NCBI RefSeq assembly: GCF_947179165.1 | Contig: NC_077238.1 | Location: 46,442,293-46,506,292, forward strand | Length of the DNA stretch: 64,000 bases | Reading direction: 5' to 3' | Source of the DNA: Solanum dulcamara | Taxonomy: Eukaryota > Streptophyta > Magnoliopsida > Solanales > Solanaceae | Shown here: one piece after another, positions 47,401 through 59,400 of the stretch | Position numbering within the stretch: position 1 is the first letter of the stretch | Layout of the letters: each line of letters opens with the position of its first letter | Notes under the pieces: generated by a model | What the model saw: the letters and a program-made list of their open reading frames with translations, nothing else | Database searches by the model: none | What the model was told of the DNA's origin: nothing | Program-made: the position numbers and the translations under genes

Positions 47401-50400
47401 TAATCGCTCTAATGTACGCCACAGGTATACATTTCGCCTCCAAGCATCTCCATAGGACCTCTCTTGGAACTTTGTCATAGGCCTTTTCTAGGTCAATGAA
47501 TATCATGTGTAAGTCCCTTTTTCGCTCCCTATACTGCTCCACCAATCTCCTTAAAATATGAATGGCTTCGTAGTCGAGCGCCCCGGCATGAATCCAAACT
47601 GGTTCTCTGAAATAGACACACTACTCCTCACCCTTATTTCTATCACCCTTTCCCACACTTTCATAGTGTGACTTAGCAGCTTGATACCTCTATAGTTGGT
47701 GCAGCTTTGAATGTCTCCCTTGTTCTTGTACACAGGAATGATTGTACTCCACCTCCATTTTTCCGGCATCTTCGATGTCCTGAAAATGACATTAAACAGC
47801 GCAGTCAGCCACTCCAATCCTACCCTACCTGCATTCTTTCAAAATTTCTCAGGGATCTTGTCAGGTCCGGTCGTTTTTCCCCTGCTTATCCTACGAACAG
47901 CTCCCTTAACCTCCTCAACCTTTATTCTCCTACAATACCCAAAGTCGCGACGCCTATCCAAGTGCTCCAAGTCTCCCAACACAAAGTCTCTGTCCCCTCC
48001 TTCGTTCAAGAGTTCGTGAAAGTATGACTGTCATCTCTGTCTAATGCGGGATTCCTGTACCAGTACTTGACCATCCTCGTCCTTGATGTACTTCACTTGA
48101 TCCAAGTCGCGTATCTTCCTCTCTCTCGCCTTGGCAAGCTTAAATAGCTTCTTATCCCCGCCTTTTTCCTCTAGTTCTGCATAAAGGCGTTCAAAGGCTG
48201 TCGTTTTAGCCGTCGAAACTCCATCTTCGCCTCTTTATTCGCCATCTTATACTTTTTCCTGTTCGTTCGCTTCTCTTCATCATCCTTGCTATCTACCAAC
48301 TTTACATATGCCTGCTTCTTTGCTTCTACCTTTCCCTGGACTTCTCCATTCCACCACCAATCTCATATTAAAGGTATGAATTACTATCTATTTTATATCT
48401 TTTAGGATTAATTTATCCATTTGTAAATTTTTCTTTTTATTTTCTTGAGTTGAAATTCAAAATTTGGTGATAAAAGGTAAATAATAAGATGTTAAAATTA
48501 TTGAGATTAAGCGGGTCAAATTGGGCGGGTCATGACCCAACCCGAATTTTAGCCCAATTGAGCCCAACTCATTTGAGCCCAAAGTAAATTTGGGCGGGTC
48601 ATGACCCCACCCGATTTTTATTTCAACCCATTTTAATATTCTCAATTCCAATCCAACCCGCCCATTTGACACTCCTATAGTAATGTCACACTAATGTCAT
48701 GTGAATTGAATTAGACTTGAGAGTTAATGTTCTCAATTTCTAATTGTGAAATTTAGAACCCGAAGAAATGCCTTGAAACTTTCCTACTTGGGAAACTTGA
48801 TCAGAACTCGCCAGAAATGGTAGTACAATGGCTATAGAAGAGCCTAAATGCAGGGACATAACTGATGAGAAAACATAGGTCCCTGCTCTATGTGGAGAAA
48901 TCATTCACAAATGGAATGATGGAAGTTTCAAAGGGAGTCAAGAGACTAAATTGAATCTCTTGCTCACCTAAAGTCTAAGAAGACACTATCCAAGCCAGAT
49001 GTCAGGTAGACAACTGATGATATACAAGGAGAGATGAATGGAAGAGGCAAAAAGAACACCTAATAGCGTTGAAAAGTCAAATGTGCCAAAGTCATTGGGC
49101 AATGTCTTGGGTTCTACAGTTAGGCCACAACGGAAAGCCCAAGAGGGGAACATTTAAGGCCGATGTTAGACAAACATGCCAAAGTCATAGGGCAATGTCT
49201 TGGGTTCTACAGTTAGGCCACAATGGAAAGCCCAAGAAGGGAGCATTTAAGGCTGCCGGGAAAATAAGATAAAGATGGATCCAAAGCAGTGGCGGAGCTA
49301 CACTAAAACAAGGGTGGTCAGTTGAACACTCTTCACCAGAAATATGATAAATATTGTATTTTATGGATAACTATTACAAATTGATCACCCCTTTCTGATG
49401 ACCACAAATTGATCACCCTTGAAACAATCGACTGCTGCAGCCCAGTGGCGAAGGTTGTTCAAAGTTAGTCTTGTGACCCAGGTTAAATTCACAACTAAAG
49501 CGTTTTTATAAGACCTTTTCAGAAAAAACAAAAACTTTGACAACCATTGATTTCTTCAGAATTGCTTGGGAATACCTGCTGATTATCCCTCATTTACTTC
49601 CTTTTTTCAAGTATTCTTTCTATAAATTAGGCTTAAAATATCATTTAAGAGGTAAATCCTACATGTTTGAAAATTTCAAAGGAGAAAAATAGATATATAT
49701 AAAATAATTATATATATAATTAGATTAATGGCATGTAGATGACTCCCGCAAAATTTTCTTTCTCTATGACTTATCATCGGTTGGCGCAATCTCGCAATCT
49801 CTCTCTCTCTCTCCAACAATTGTTCACCGGTGAGCGCTCTCTCTTCTCCTCAACGTTCTCTCTCTTCACGCACTCTTTCTCCTAGGGCTACAGAAGTCGA
49901 CGGCTTATTTGGTTCTGTGAAACGCAAGTCATACAGGTGTCAGCGGCAGTTTTGCAGCAGTTCAGGCAGAGGTAGTCTGGTCTTGAGGTCGTCGGTGGGA
50001 TAGTTTCGAACTCTGTCCAGGTGATATCTTCCATTTCCCCTCAGTTTTCCATTTCTTGTGCAAGTTATTCCCTCTGTGTTTACTATTTCTTGTTCCTTTT
50101 GTTCAATTTCTGCCATTTGTTTTACTTTCATGTTTAATTTCTGCCTTCTGTATTCTGCCTTTCACCTCTATTTCTGTCATTTGTTCTCTACTCTCGTGTT
50201 TAATTGCTGCCTTCTGTTTTCTATTTAACTGTTCAATTTTTGCCTTTTATTGCTATTACTGCCTTCTGTTTTCTCTTTACTTGGTGTTTACTCCTGTTTC
50301 AAATCCTGCCCGCTATTCTCTATTTCTTGTTCGAAGTCTGCCCTTTATTTGCTAATTCTTTGTTTCTTTCTTGTTGTTGCTCCTAGTCATATTAGTTTAG

Positions 50401-53400
50401 TATTGATTCCTGCTTGTTTTAGTTAATATTTGCTTTAGTGGCTTTGGCAGACGATAGCAGACTAGGGTCGTGTTATTGGTCAGGGACGGGGGCGAGGGTT
50501 GAGAGAGCTTCTAGGCTGAGAGTAGGGTCTTGAAACATAGGTTATAGAGCTAGTGAAAATTCTCAAGAAGAGGAGGCTTAATATATTTGTGTCCAGGAAA
50601 CCAAATGGGTAGGAACTAAGGCGTAGGAGGTATCTATAAGTTGTTGTACTCGGGAAGTTAGAGGAATAGGAATGGAGTAGGAATCTTAGTAGATAGTGAG
50701 CTAAGGGAGCAAGTGGCAGAAGTTAGGAGGGCCAGCGATAGGATGACGACAATTAAATTAGTCATTGGGGGTCTAATTTGAACAATATTAGTGCATATGC
50801 ACCGCAAGCAGGCTTGGATGAGGAGGACAAGAACTTCTTTTGGGAAGTTTTAGATGAGGTGGACAAGAAGAGCTTTTGGGAAGTTTTAGATGAGGTGGTG
50901 AGAGAAATGAGGATTTTAACGATGCCATAAAAAATGAATTTGGAGGTTTGCACAAAGTATCAGGCATTACGGAATGTGTGTCAGCAAACAACTATGGGGT
51001 TCATGAAGGGAGTTGTAGTACTTAGATATCCATTCCATATGGTTGGAGCCTATGGAGGAGAATAACAAAATTATAGGAGTTCTTTGGAAATTTTAACTTC
51101 AAGGTGGAGAATGGAACCTATGTTGATTTATGGAAACAGATGGGGTGGAGAGGTCCCTTTGGCGATCGGAGAGGTCCCTTTGGCGATCAGTTCCCTGCAT
51201 ATTTCTTGTCAACATATGACAAGAGCGAGTGGAAGGGAGTCTGCATGATTGAGAAGTTGAAGACTCCAGAACCTCCTCAAGTTGTTGTGTATAAGGAGAA
51301 CACCTCAATTTTTCTAAATCGTGTACAAAGACAGGACAAAAGACGCAATATAACAAAAATTACACGTAGTCATTATATCATAGATTTCAAAGAACGCCAC
51401 CCATGATTTTCTCTATCAGGTTTGGTTAGCAAAGCCCGAGAAACGTATACCTTTTAGTAAGATTAGCTATGCGAGAAGCCACACTTAGGCCTCATTTGTT
51501 TGCACTTAATGAAGGCCTGAATCTTAATCATTCAGATTTCAGTCATTAAGTATGTTTGTTTGTCTTTTTAAGTCTGAATCTTAAGCATTAGATCTCAATC
51601 ATTAAAGTTGTTTGCTTTTTAATTCTACAACCACTTAATTGGTCTGCATAAATCTAAATGATTAAGATTTATAACAAAATCTTAAAATTATAAAGAAGGT
51701 ATCCATCCAAGGAATTCTATAAAAATTGAATTTCACCACTATTGCATCCAATTCTATCACTAATTGTCGCCGCCACCCCACTATTATAAACTACTACCAC
51801 CCATAACAACTATCCTCATCCACAATCACCATCTCCACCAATCAGCAGTTGTCACCACTTGAGCCACCTTTCATTTACAATCATCACCGCCAACCACAAC
51901 CATTACCACACAGTGTTGTCAAAGGTGCACTTAATACTTGAAACAAGGCCACAATCATTACCACACAATGTTGTCAAAAGCACACTTAATCCCTAAAGCG
52001 AGGCACAAAACACGTTAAGCACTTCGCCACGCTTGATGGGCACTTCAGTGTCGGCATCAAGACTCTACGGCATACTTTTCTTTACCAATGAGTGTATCCT
52101 AAAGAAGCGAGACATTAAACAATTAATATTTCACTTAATCGCAATTGTATTTCCATTTCTTTGTCCATGTATGTGTTATTCATGCTTATAAGTATTAGTC
52201 TTGGACGTCTACATATTTGTATTTTTATCTCCATTTGCACCTTTCATCTTTAAAGCACGTGTTTTATTTGAGCTTTGAGCTTAAAGCCCCGACAGACCTT
52301 AAAGCGCTTTTGCGCTTTTCCCTTTCATAACATTACTACCACAACAATCACCAATCACTATTGCGTTTAAAGACCCAACGAACCAGAGTTTTTTTTACAC
52401 TTTTCCCTTCGATATCATTGTTACCACAACTATCACCAATCACTATCGACAATCACCACCATCAACCATCAGTATATATCGTCAACCACTGGTTATCAAT
52501 CTTCACCTCGCCCAGTCACTATCTTCGACCACCACCAGCCACCACTTCCAACCAGCACTATTAACCTCTATTGTCAGTCACACTATCACAATTAGCTACT
52601 ATATACCCACAACCACCACTATCAATTAATACCACCAATATTAGCTACTACCATCAGTCACACCATTCCCATTAGCTACCATGTACGTCCATCACCATCA
52701 GCCAACACTACCATCTTCGTCAGCACCCACACTACCACTGTTAGTCATCGTCGTTCCCAACCACCATATAATTTTTTTAAATTATCTTGTTGATACAATA
52801 TCAAATTAGTTACTTCTTACGTTTCGACTTGCTTGTTTGGTTTTGACTTGGCACGGAATTTAAGAAAGTAAAGAAGACTTGAATTATGCAATCTTAAACT
52901 AAAGATAGGTAAGAATGTACAATAATGCTCTTTAATCTTGTGGTCTTAAACATAATTAAAATTAAAAAGTTACGAAAAAAGGAAAGAGACGTTCTTTTTA
53001 AACGAACTAAAAAGAAAAGTAGGACAAGCAAATTCAAACAAAGAGAGTATTATGTGATATGAATTATATATTCCCTCTGATTCAATTTTAAGTGTCTTAC
53101 TTTCTCTTATAGTTTGTTTCAAAAAGAATGCCACTTCCTATATTTAATAACTTTTTAATTCCAACATCTCACATGGCTTATTCAAGACCACAAGATTTAA
53201 AGATATTTTGTTACAATACACATATTTAGTTTAGCACCACAAGATTCAAAAGTCTTCCTTACCTTTGTTAAACTCAATGCCCAATCAAATTAAGACACCT
53301 AAATGAAACGTGGGGAGTATTTAATAATAATTAAATAAAGACAAGTTTTATACATTCAAATGGGAACTTACATAGATAAAACTTGGGGAAAGAAATTCAT

Positions 53401-56400
53401 GTCAGCTCAAGTTCCAGATGTGTATTAGGATTAGACGTCTTAGTCTTAATAAAAACAAATAGGGTCTTACATCGATAGAACATAGGGGAAGAAAATTCAT
53501 GTCAGCTCAAGTTTAAGGGAAGGGAAGGATGTGGACCACTTATTACTTTACTGTCAGATGGCACACAGGCTATAAAGTATGGCCTGGAACTTTTAAGACC
53601 TTGATTGAGAGCTGCTGCAAAGTTGCCCATTTAAGAGGAAAATGAGCAAGGTGGTAAATGACCCCTGACATTTTTGTGACTCGTGGAGAGAAAGAATGTT
53701 CTTGTACATTCTAGGAGCACCTATGAGATACTAGCAGAGATGATTGGATCTCCTTGTGGAGAACCATTTTTTTCTCCTAGAAGTTCCCTTCCTCTTTGAC
53801 ACCTCTTTTAAAGCAGTAAAATCTTACAAAAAATGAGAATATATTTGGGGCAAGGACCTTCAGCTCAAAGTCAGTAGAGAATTAATTCACAACATACCTG
53901 GGGTAGCAGCATCAGCAGACCATATAAAGCCTTTAACAACCATATGTATCTTCCAGGTTCAAGAAGCTGTAAGAAAACGGTAAATAATTAACACCCTCAA
54001 ACGTTGTGATGAAATCAATAAGTTGAGCACAATCACTACATCAAATCACACAAAAACCAAGTATGACTTATTTCAACCGATACCATGAAATAGAGAATGC
54101 ACAACTCAAATTAGGTCCACACTCACTTCATGTGCACACTTACTTTTAGAATAGGAAAAGGTATATACAATCCTACTTAGAATAGGAACAGTAAGGACTA
54201 GAAATAGTGAGTGTTTGGCCCCAAGTGGTTTTTGGAAAAAACTTGAAAAATATTTGGGACCTTGTGTTTGCCAATACAATTAGCCATTACTTGGCAAATA
54301 TATTTGGCAAAATCCCCAAGTTCCCAAGTTCTAAAAAAAACTAGAACTTGGGAACTTGGAAAGTTCTAAAAATTTAAAAATAACCTCAAACTTTTATATT
54401 TTATAAAAACACCAATCATTTATTAATTCCAACTAAATATTTATCTACCAACTTACTCCATTAATATGATCAACCAATACCATTAATCCCTCTTAAATAA
54501 AACTTGTCGATAAAAATATCCACCGACCCTCTTTAATGAAACTTCTCTAAATGAGCCAACAACCATATTTCTATTAAAGGAATGTGATCTCATTTGCAAG
54601 ACTACATGGGAAGTGAAAGAGAGCCTAAGAATGGCAAAGAGCAATTTAACTATAGAAATGTCTCTTTGCGTAATGTAATTGAAAGAACATTTAGTGTGTG
54701 GAAAAGTAGATTTAGAATACTACGACAATGCATGAACAACTATGACTTAGACATGCAGATGAAAATATTAGGTTCTTGTGGCGTATTACATAATTTTTTG
54801 CGTGAAAATCAAAGCAGTGATGGAATATTCACTGAATATGAAAGTGATGATATGATCGCTGATAAAAATGATAAACAATCGACTCAGAGTAACAATATTG
54901 CTTCGTCTTCTTGGTCATCGATCTGATCTAGAAATAAAAGTTTACCGGAAAGAAATTGTTCGTAGAATGTAGAAGATTTTATAAAAGAATAGTTTATTAT
55001 TACCTCCTCCGGAAATGAATAGCTTGAGTGACAAGATTTGGAAAAAAAATTATTTTTAATTTGATTAATGTATTGCTATTGTCTATATTGTTATTTTGTT
55101 GTTGTTGATTGTTATCAATTATGTTATATAAGATTTTTTTAACGGAACATGTTCATTGTAAAATGATAACACAAACTTATGGTATTTTTAATAATTTTTA
55201 GAACTTAAAGGTACAAAATAATATTTTTTAAAATTTCACCAAAACTTAGAAAAACTTGTGGTCATATCTAAGTTGCGTAGCACCGCCTGTCTTTTCGGTG
55301 ACTCCTCAAATTTGATTTGCATGGTTCCATTCGACATTCCGGTGACTCCTCAAATCTGATTTACGTAGGGTCGTGCAATATTCTGACCCAACCCATTTAA
55401 TTCTCTTTCTCAGTAGGAGTGTGCCATCATTCCGAACCTACCTATATAATTTTATTTCTCAGATTGTGACCACTTTCAACCATCAAATCTAATACTCCGA
55501 TGCATGAATATGTTCCGACCAATTTTTCTATAACTTTCTTGTTTAATGTCTACTCTTCTATTGATTCCAAGACGATTCATACACTTTATACCAGATTTTG
55601 AGCACTTCCCGACGATCGTTGCACTGTGAAGAAGTCTACATGAAGCAGCCACCTAATTTTGTTGCTCAGGGGTGAGTTTGGTAGCCTTGTATGTCGATTG
55701 TGTAAATCAATCTATGGTCTGAAACAGTCTTCTCAAACTTGGTTTGGAAAGTTCAACAAGCTTGGTTTGGGACTTTATACCAGATTTTGAGCACTTCCCG
55801 ACAATCGTTGCACTGTGAAGAAGTCTACATAAAGCAACCACTTAATTTTGTTGCTCAAGGGAGAGTCTGGTAGCCTTGTATGTCAATTGTGTAAATCACT
55901 CTATGGTCTGAAACAGTCTTCTCAAACTTGGTTTGGAAAGTTCAACACTACAATTCAAGAATTTATCACTCCATGTTTTATCGACATTATGCATCAAATT
56001 CAGTATTTCATGAGAAGACCAAGCACATTGAGATTGACTGGCATTATGCATTAAATTGAGTATTTCATGAGAAGACTGAACATATTGAGATTGAACGTCA
56101 ATTTTGTGAAGTCGAGTGAACAACTTGCAAATATTTCACCAAGCCCCTCATCAGTCCTCGTATTAATTACATTTGTAACAAGCTAGGTACATATGACTTG
56201 TATGTACTAACTTGAGGGGGAGTGTTAGAATAGGAATAGGTATATACAATCCTACTTAGAATAGGAATAGAAATAGTAAATAGTATCCTACTTGGTAAAG
56301 GATTATATTGTAGTGTCTATAAATAGGATCTCTGTATAATATTATAGAGACAACAATTCAATAATATTCTTCTCATATATTTCTCACACCTACCATCAAT

Positions 56401-59400
56401 TTGGAGACCACTTTTGATTCTTGATGCCTGCACCCCAACCCAAGCAAAGGAGTTCAAGAGAGTCTCATCAAGTCACTATGTCGGGGGCCTAGGGGGAGCT
56501 TGGAATGAAGCCTTGAGGATCACAAACATACTAAAGTGAAAGTACAAGGCTCTACGTGTAATACTACTCAAAGCAAGGAGAAAGAGGTTATGAATGCAAA
56601 ATGGCTATTCTTGAAATGCAAGTCTCTTGACTAGGAAGGCCCTTATTTCATTAAAAGTATTTTGAAATAATTAGCTTAGGCTATTAATAGTGGAGAATAA
56701 CTCGTTTAGACTTTAGGTTATTATGAGATTATTTGGAGACTGTTGTATTATTGAGTGAAACATTTGTGAGAGTAGTCTATGGCCTTTGTTGCTATTGAAC
56801 GTTGAAGAGACTGCTTGCTTGAAGATCTTTCCTCTTAAGGGTTATCTAGTGATAGATTTTGTGCTTGAGGAATTTGTTTCTCTTGTGCGGGTCTTTATAG
56901 ATTTAATGGTTGTTTGAATTCTTAATTGGAGGTTTTACATTTTATATAGCTATCATTGTCAATTAGTTCCTTGTTTGTGTCTATATCCTATCACTACTTT
57001 TGGATTTTAGAGTTTCTCCTTATCTTCCGCGCATCCAATATTATATCAATTCCTCCCTCCTCAGCTTTCGTTGAACCCCATTATCATTGCCAGTAGGTGT
57101 TGGTCCCTATAATTTATTAATTTGCATAGCCAGGAGATGTCCCAGTGCTTTGTCTGGATGTGTACATGTTTTTTTTGACAGTATTATGACTATGTAATAA
57201 CTGTTTTGAAACCTTTGATGCTACACTTTATGGTTCCGCATTCACGATTAGGCCAATGTGCCATATGATTTCAGTCTTAAAATTGATAAACTTCACGTAT
57301 CATGATTACAGTTTATGGGTAGAAATGTGAAGAAGGTCCAATCGATGAAAGGTGTAAGGCAGCTGGTGATGCACTTGTCTAGAATTGACATGACACCCTA
57401 TCAACCTTTCGTAGTGAGATACGTTGGTATAAGATTGTTTAGTGAAGAAGATGTGTCGATAGTAATATCATATTCTTTACTCCAAGTACTTGTTTACTTG
57501 TGAAATATAGACCACAGAAGCTTTTTGGTCCTTTGGCATACTCCACCAAACACACCAGAACCAGGAATGTGCTTCTAAGAGCAAGAAAATATATCAATGT
57601 AATAACATGAACTTTATAGCATTCAAAGCATCTAGAAATCAAAAATTAAACACAATGCAGCTTAATTCTAACAACAAAAACAAAAACAAAAACAACAACA
57701 ACAACATCATACCCAGTGAAATCCCACAAGTGGGGTCCTAAAGAGGGTAGAATGTACGCAGATTTTACCACTACCTCATGGAGCTAGAGAAGTTGTTTCC
57801 AAAAGACCCTCAGCTCAAAAGTATCATCCCCAAATAAGTATAATTATAATAGATGGTCATTCGGTCATTTTAATTACCAAAAAAATGGTCATTCAGTGTA
57901 TATTCGGTGTATACTTCATGTATAGAGTGTATCATAATGTATATTCAGTGTATAGCTCATGTATAAGTAATCTATATTATATAGTGAGTGTATATTTTCT
58001 TTGACTTTTGGCAAATTATATTGTATAATCGTTGCATATTTCCTATAATTTTGGCTATTTTTTATGTAAATAAAACATGGCTATATTTGTTGTAAACTAA
58101 TTAATTTATTGTACATATTTGAAATTATCCTAAAGAAATATTCCCCTGTTGCTTCACATTCAGCAGTTCTCATCATTGACATCTCATTTTTAGCTGAAAT
58201 AGCTGGTCTCTACAGCTTAAATTGGAATAGAAGAAGGAACATATAACTTAAAGAGAAGGAGAACGAAACACTCCCTTCAACAATGATATTTCAAATTCAC
58301 AAAAAAAAAAAAAAAAAAAAAAAAATTGCTTCTGCCAAAAGCACAATGAACAATCATACAAGACTGAGAGAAGGGGGCATTCCAAAGTTAGCTGAAGTTA
58401 CTATACAAGCAGACCATATCAACCTCTACTCAGGATTTTTGGAGGTGAGAGAGGAGAAACGTCTCCACACCTAACGGTTTGGATTCCTAAGGCGCCCATA
58501 AAAGTTGCTTGATTGGCAGTAAGGGAAGCAATTCTGATTGCTAAGAATTTGAGGACGAGAATTACTAGTGTTCGTAGGTGCTATATGTGTAAATGCTCGA
58601 ATGAAGAAATTGATTATCTTTTGGTGCATTTTAAGGTGGCAACGGGTCTGTGGAGAGTGGTCAGGTCAGTGTTGTGAAACAGCACTGAAGCGAGCGCTTT
58701 AAGCGTGAAGCGAGGCGAGGCGAGCATCTGGCGCTTCAATGCCTTGAAGCGACGCGAATTCGAAAAAGTGTGCGCTTCCTGGGAAAAGCGAGAAGCGCAC
58801 TTCATGACAAAGCGAGAAAAAACTCGCTTAATTGGAAAAAGCATTACTAGGGTTTTTTTAAAAAAAAAAACTGTAAAACTACTTGCAATTAATTGGAACA
58901 ATTAAGTGTTGCTGCTGCGCGACTTCTTTGACTTCTTCCACGACTTCTTTGACTCCAGGTTAGTTCTTCTCTTCTTCTTCTCTTCACCTTTGTTTCTCTT
59001 CTTCTTTTTCTATTTCTCTTCTGCAGTTCTGTGCGACAGCTGCTGAAAGTAAAGGTTTTTTTTTTCAATTTTTTGTTTCTCTTCTGTGCGACCTCTGTTC
59101 TGTTTTGGGACTCTGCTCTTTTTATTTTTATTTTTCTGATAAACAGAGCATACACTGGACTCTGCTCTGTTTTTCTAAAAAAAAAAATTGCTGCCAGCAG
59201 CCAGCTGCTCTATTCCTTGTTTCCTTTGTTTTTTTTGTTGTTCTGAGTTGTGTGACTTGAGTTATTGTTCTATTTTTTCTTTGTAGTAAGTTGTATTTTC
59301 TTAATGTCATAAAAAAGGATCCAGCTTGGACGTATGGAATTGCTATGGGCAGTAACACAAAAATCAAATGTGTTTTTTGTGTTATGACATATAATGGCGG

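Larger units (their letters stand above)
45921..48677. mobile_element. hAT-type MITE (TAGGGGTGTCAAA ends) split by a LINE
   Basis: Inverted ends are TAGGGGTGTCAAAATG on the left and, in reverse complement, TAGGAGTGTCAAATGGGC on the right. Flanking 8-bp duplications are CAGTAATG (45913-45920) and TAGTAATG (48678-48685), 7 of 8 matching, as expected for hAT. The interior carries repeated GGGCGGGTCATGACCC words at about 48515-48615. About 2.26 kb in the middle is a later RTE LINE insertion, so the original MITE was about 0.5 kb. Confidence 0.85.
51488..53466. mobile_element. Probable TIR element with TTA target site (PIF/Harbinger-like)
   Basis: The left end GGCCTCATTTGTTTGC and the reverse complement of the right end (GACCCTATTTGTTTTT) match at 11 of the first 14 bases, with looser similarity beyond. 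Both are flanked by TTA (51485-51487, 53467-53469). No transposase is inside. Two Stowaway-like MITEs and a possible hAT MITE lie within. A direct repeat crossing the right end (CTTACAT...CAAGTT at about 53368 and 53466) makes the right boundary less certain. Confidence 0.45.
44984..53897 (-). other. VAC14: VAC14 intron (8914 bp) filled with nested transposons
   Basis: Lies between exons e and f. From the gene-3' side it holds a Stowaway-like MITE (45167-45405), a hAT-type TIR element with an RTE LINE inside (45921-48677), a 93-bp tandem duplication, a dispersed repeat at about 49290-49450, a second RTE LINE 5' fragment (about 49780-51000), and a TIR element with further MITEs (51488-53466). 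Stretches 45410-45912 and 53520-53897 show nothing recognisable. Confidence 0.9.
54144..56388 (+). mobile_element. Ty1/copia relic
   Basis: The 3' LTR (56223-56388) is preceded by the purine tract TTGAGGGGGAG and by the C-terminal end of a copia pol. A partial 5' LTR lies at 54144-54205 (TTTTAGAATAGGAAAAGGTA). Flanks are CTTAC (54139-54143) and CCTAC (56389-56393), 4 of 5 matching. The remaining 5' LTR is lost where a Harbinger-like fragment begins. Confidence 0.8.

Noticed and set aside
50056..50386. Leucine/phenylalanine-rich open frames resembling membrane segments
   Set aside because: Caused by a pyrimidine-rich stretch, probably LINE 5' UTR; two overlapping frames look equally 'hydrophobic'.
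57315..57503. Possible extra exon or small gene in the VAC14 intron
   Set aside because: Opposite strand, no homology recognised, no supporting splice context.
58283..58474. Open frame with a poly-lysine start
   Set aside because: The lysines come from the poly-A tract at 58299-58325; the rest matches no family and overlaps intron DNA.
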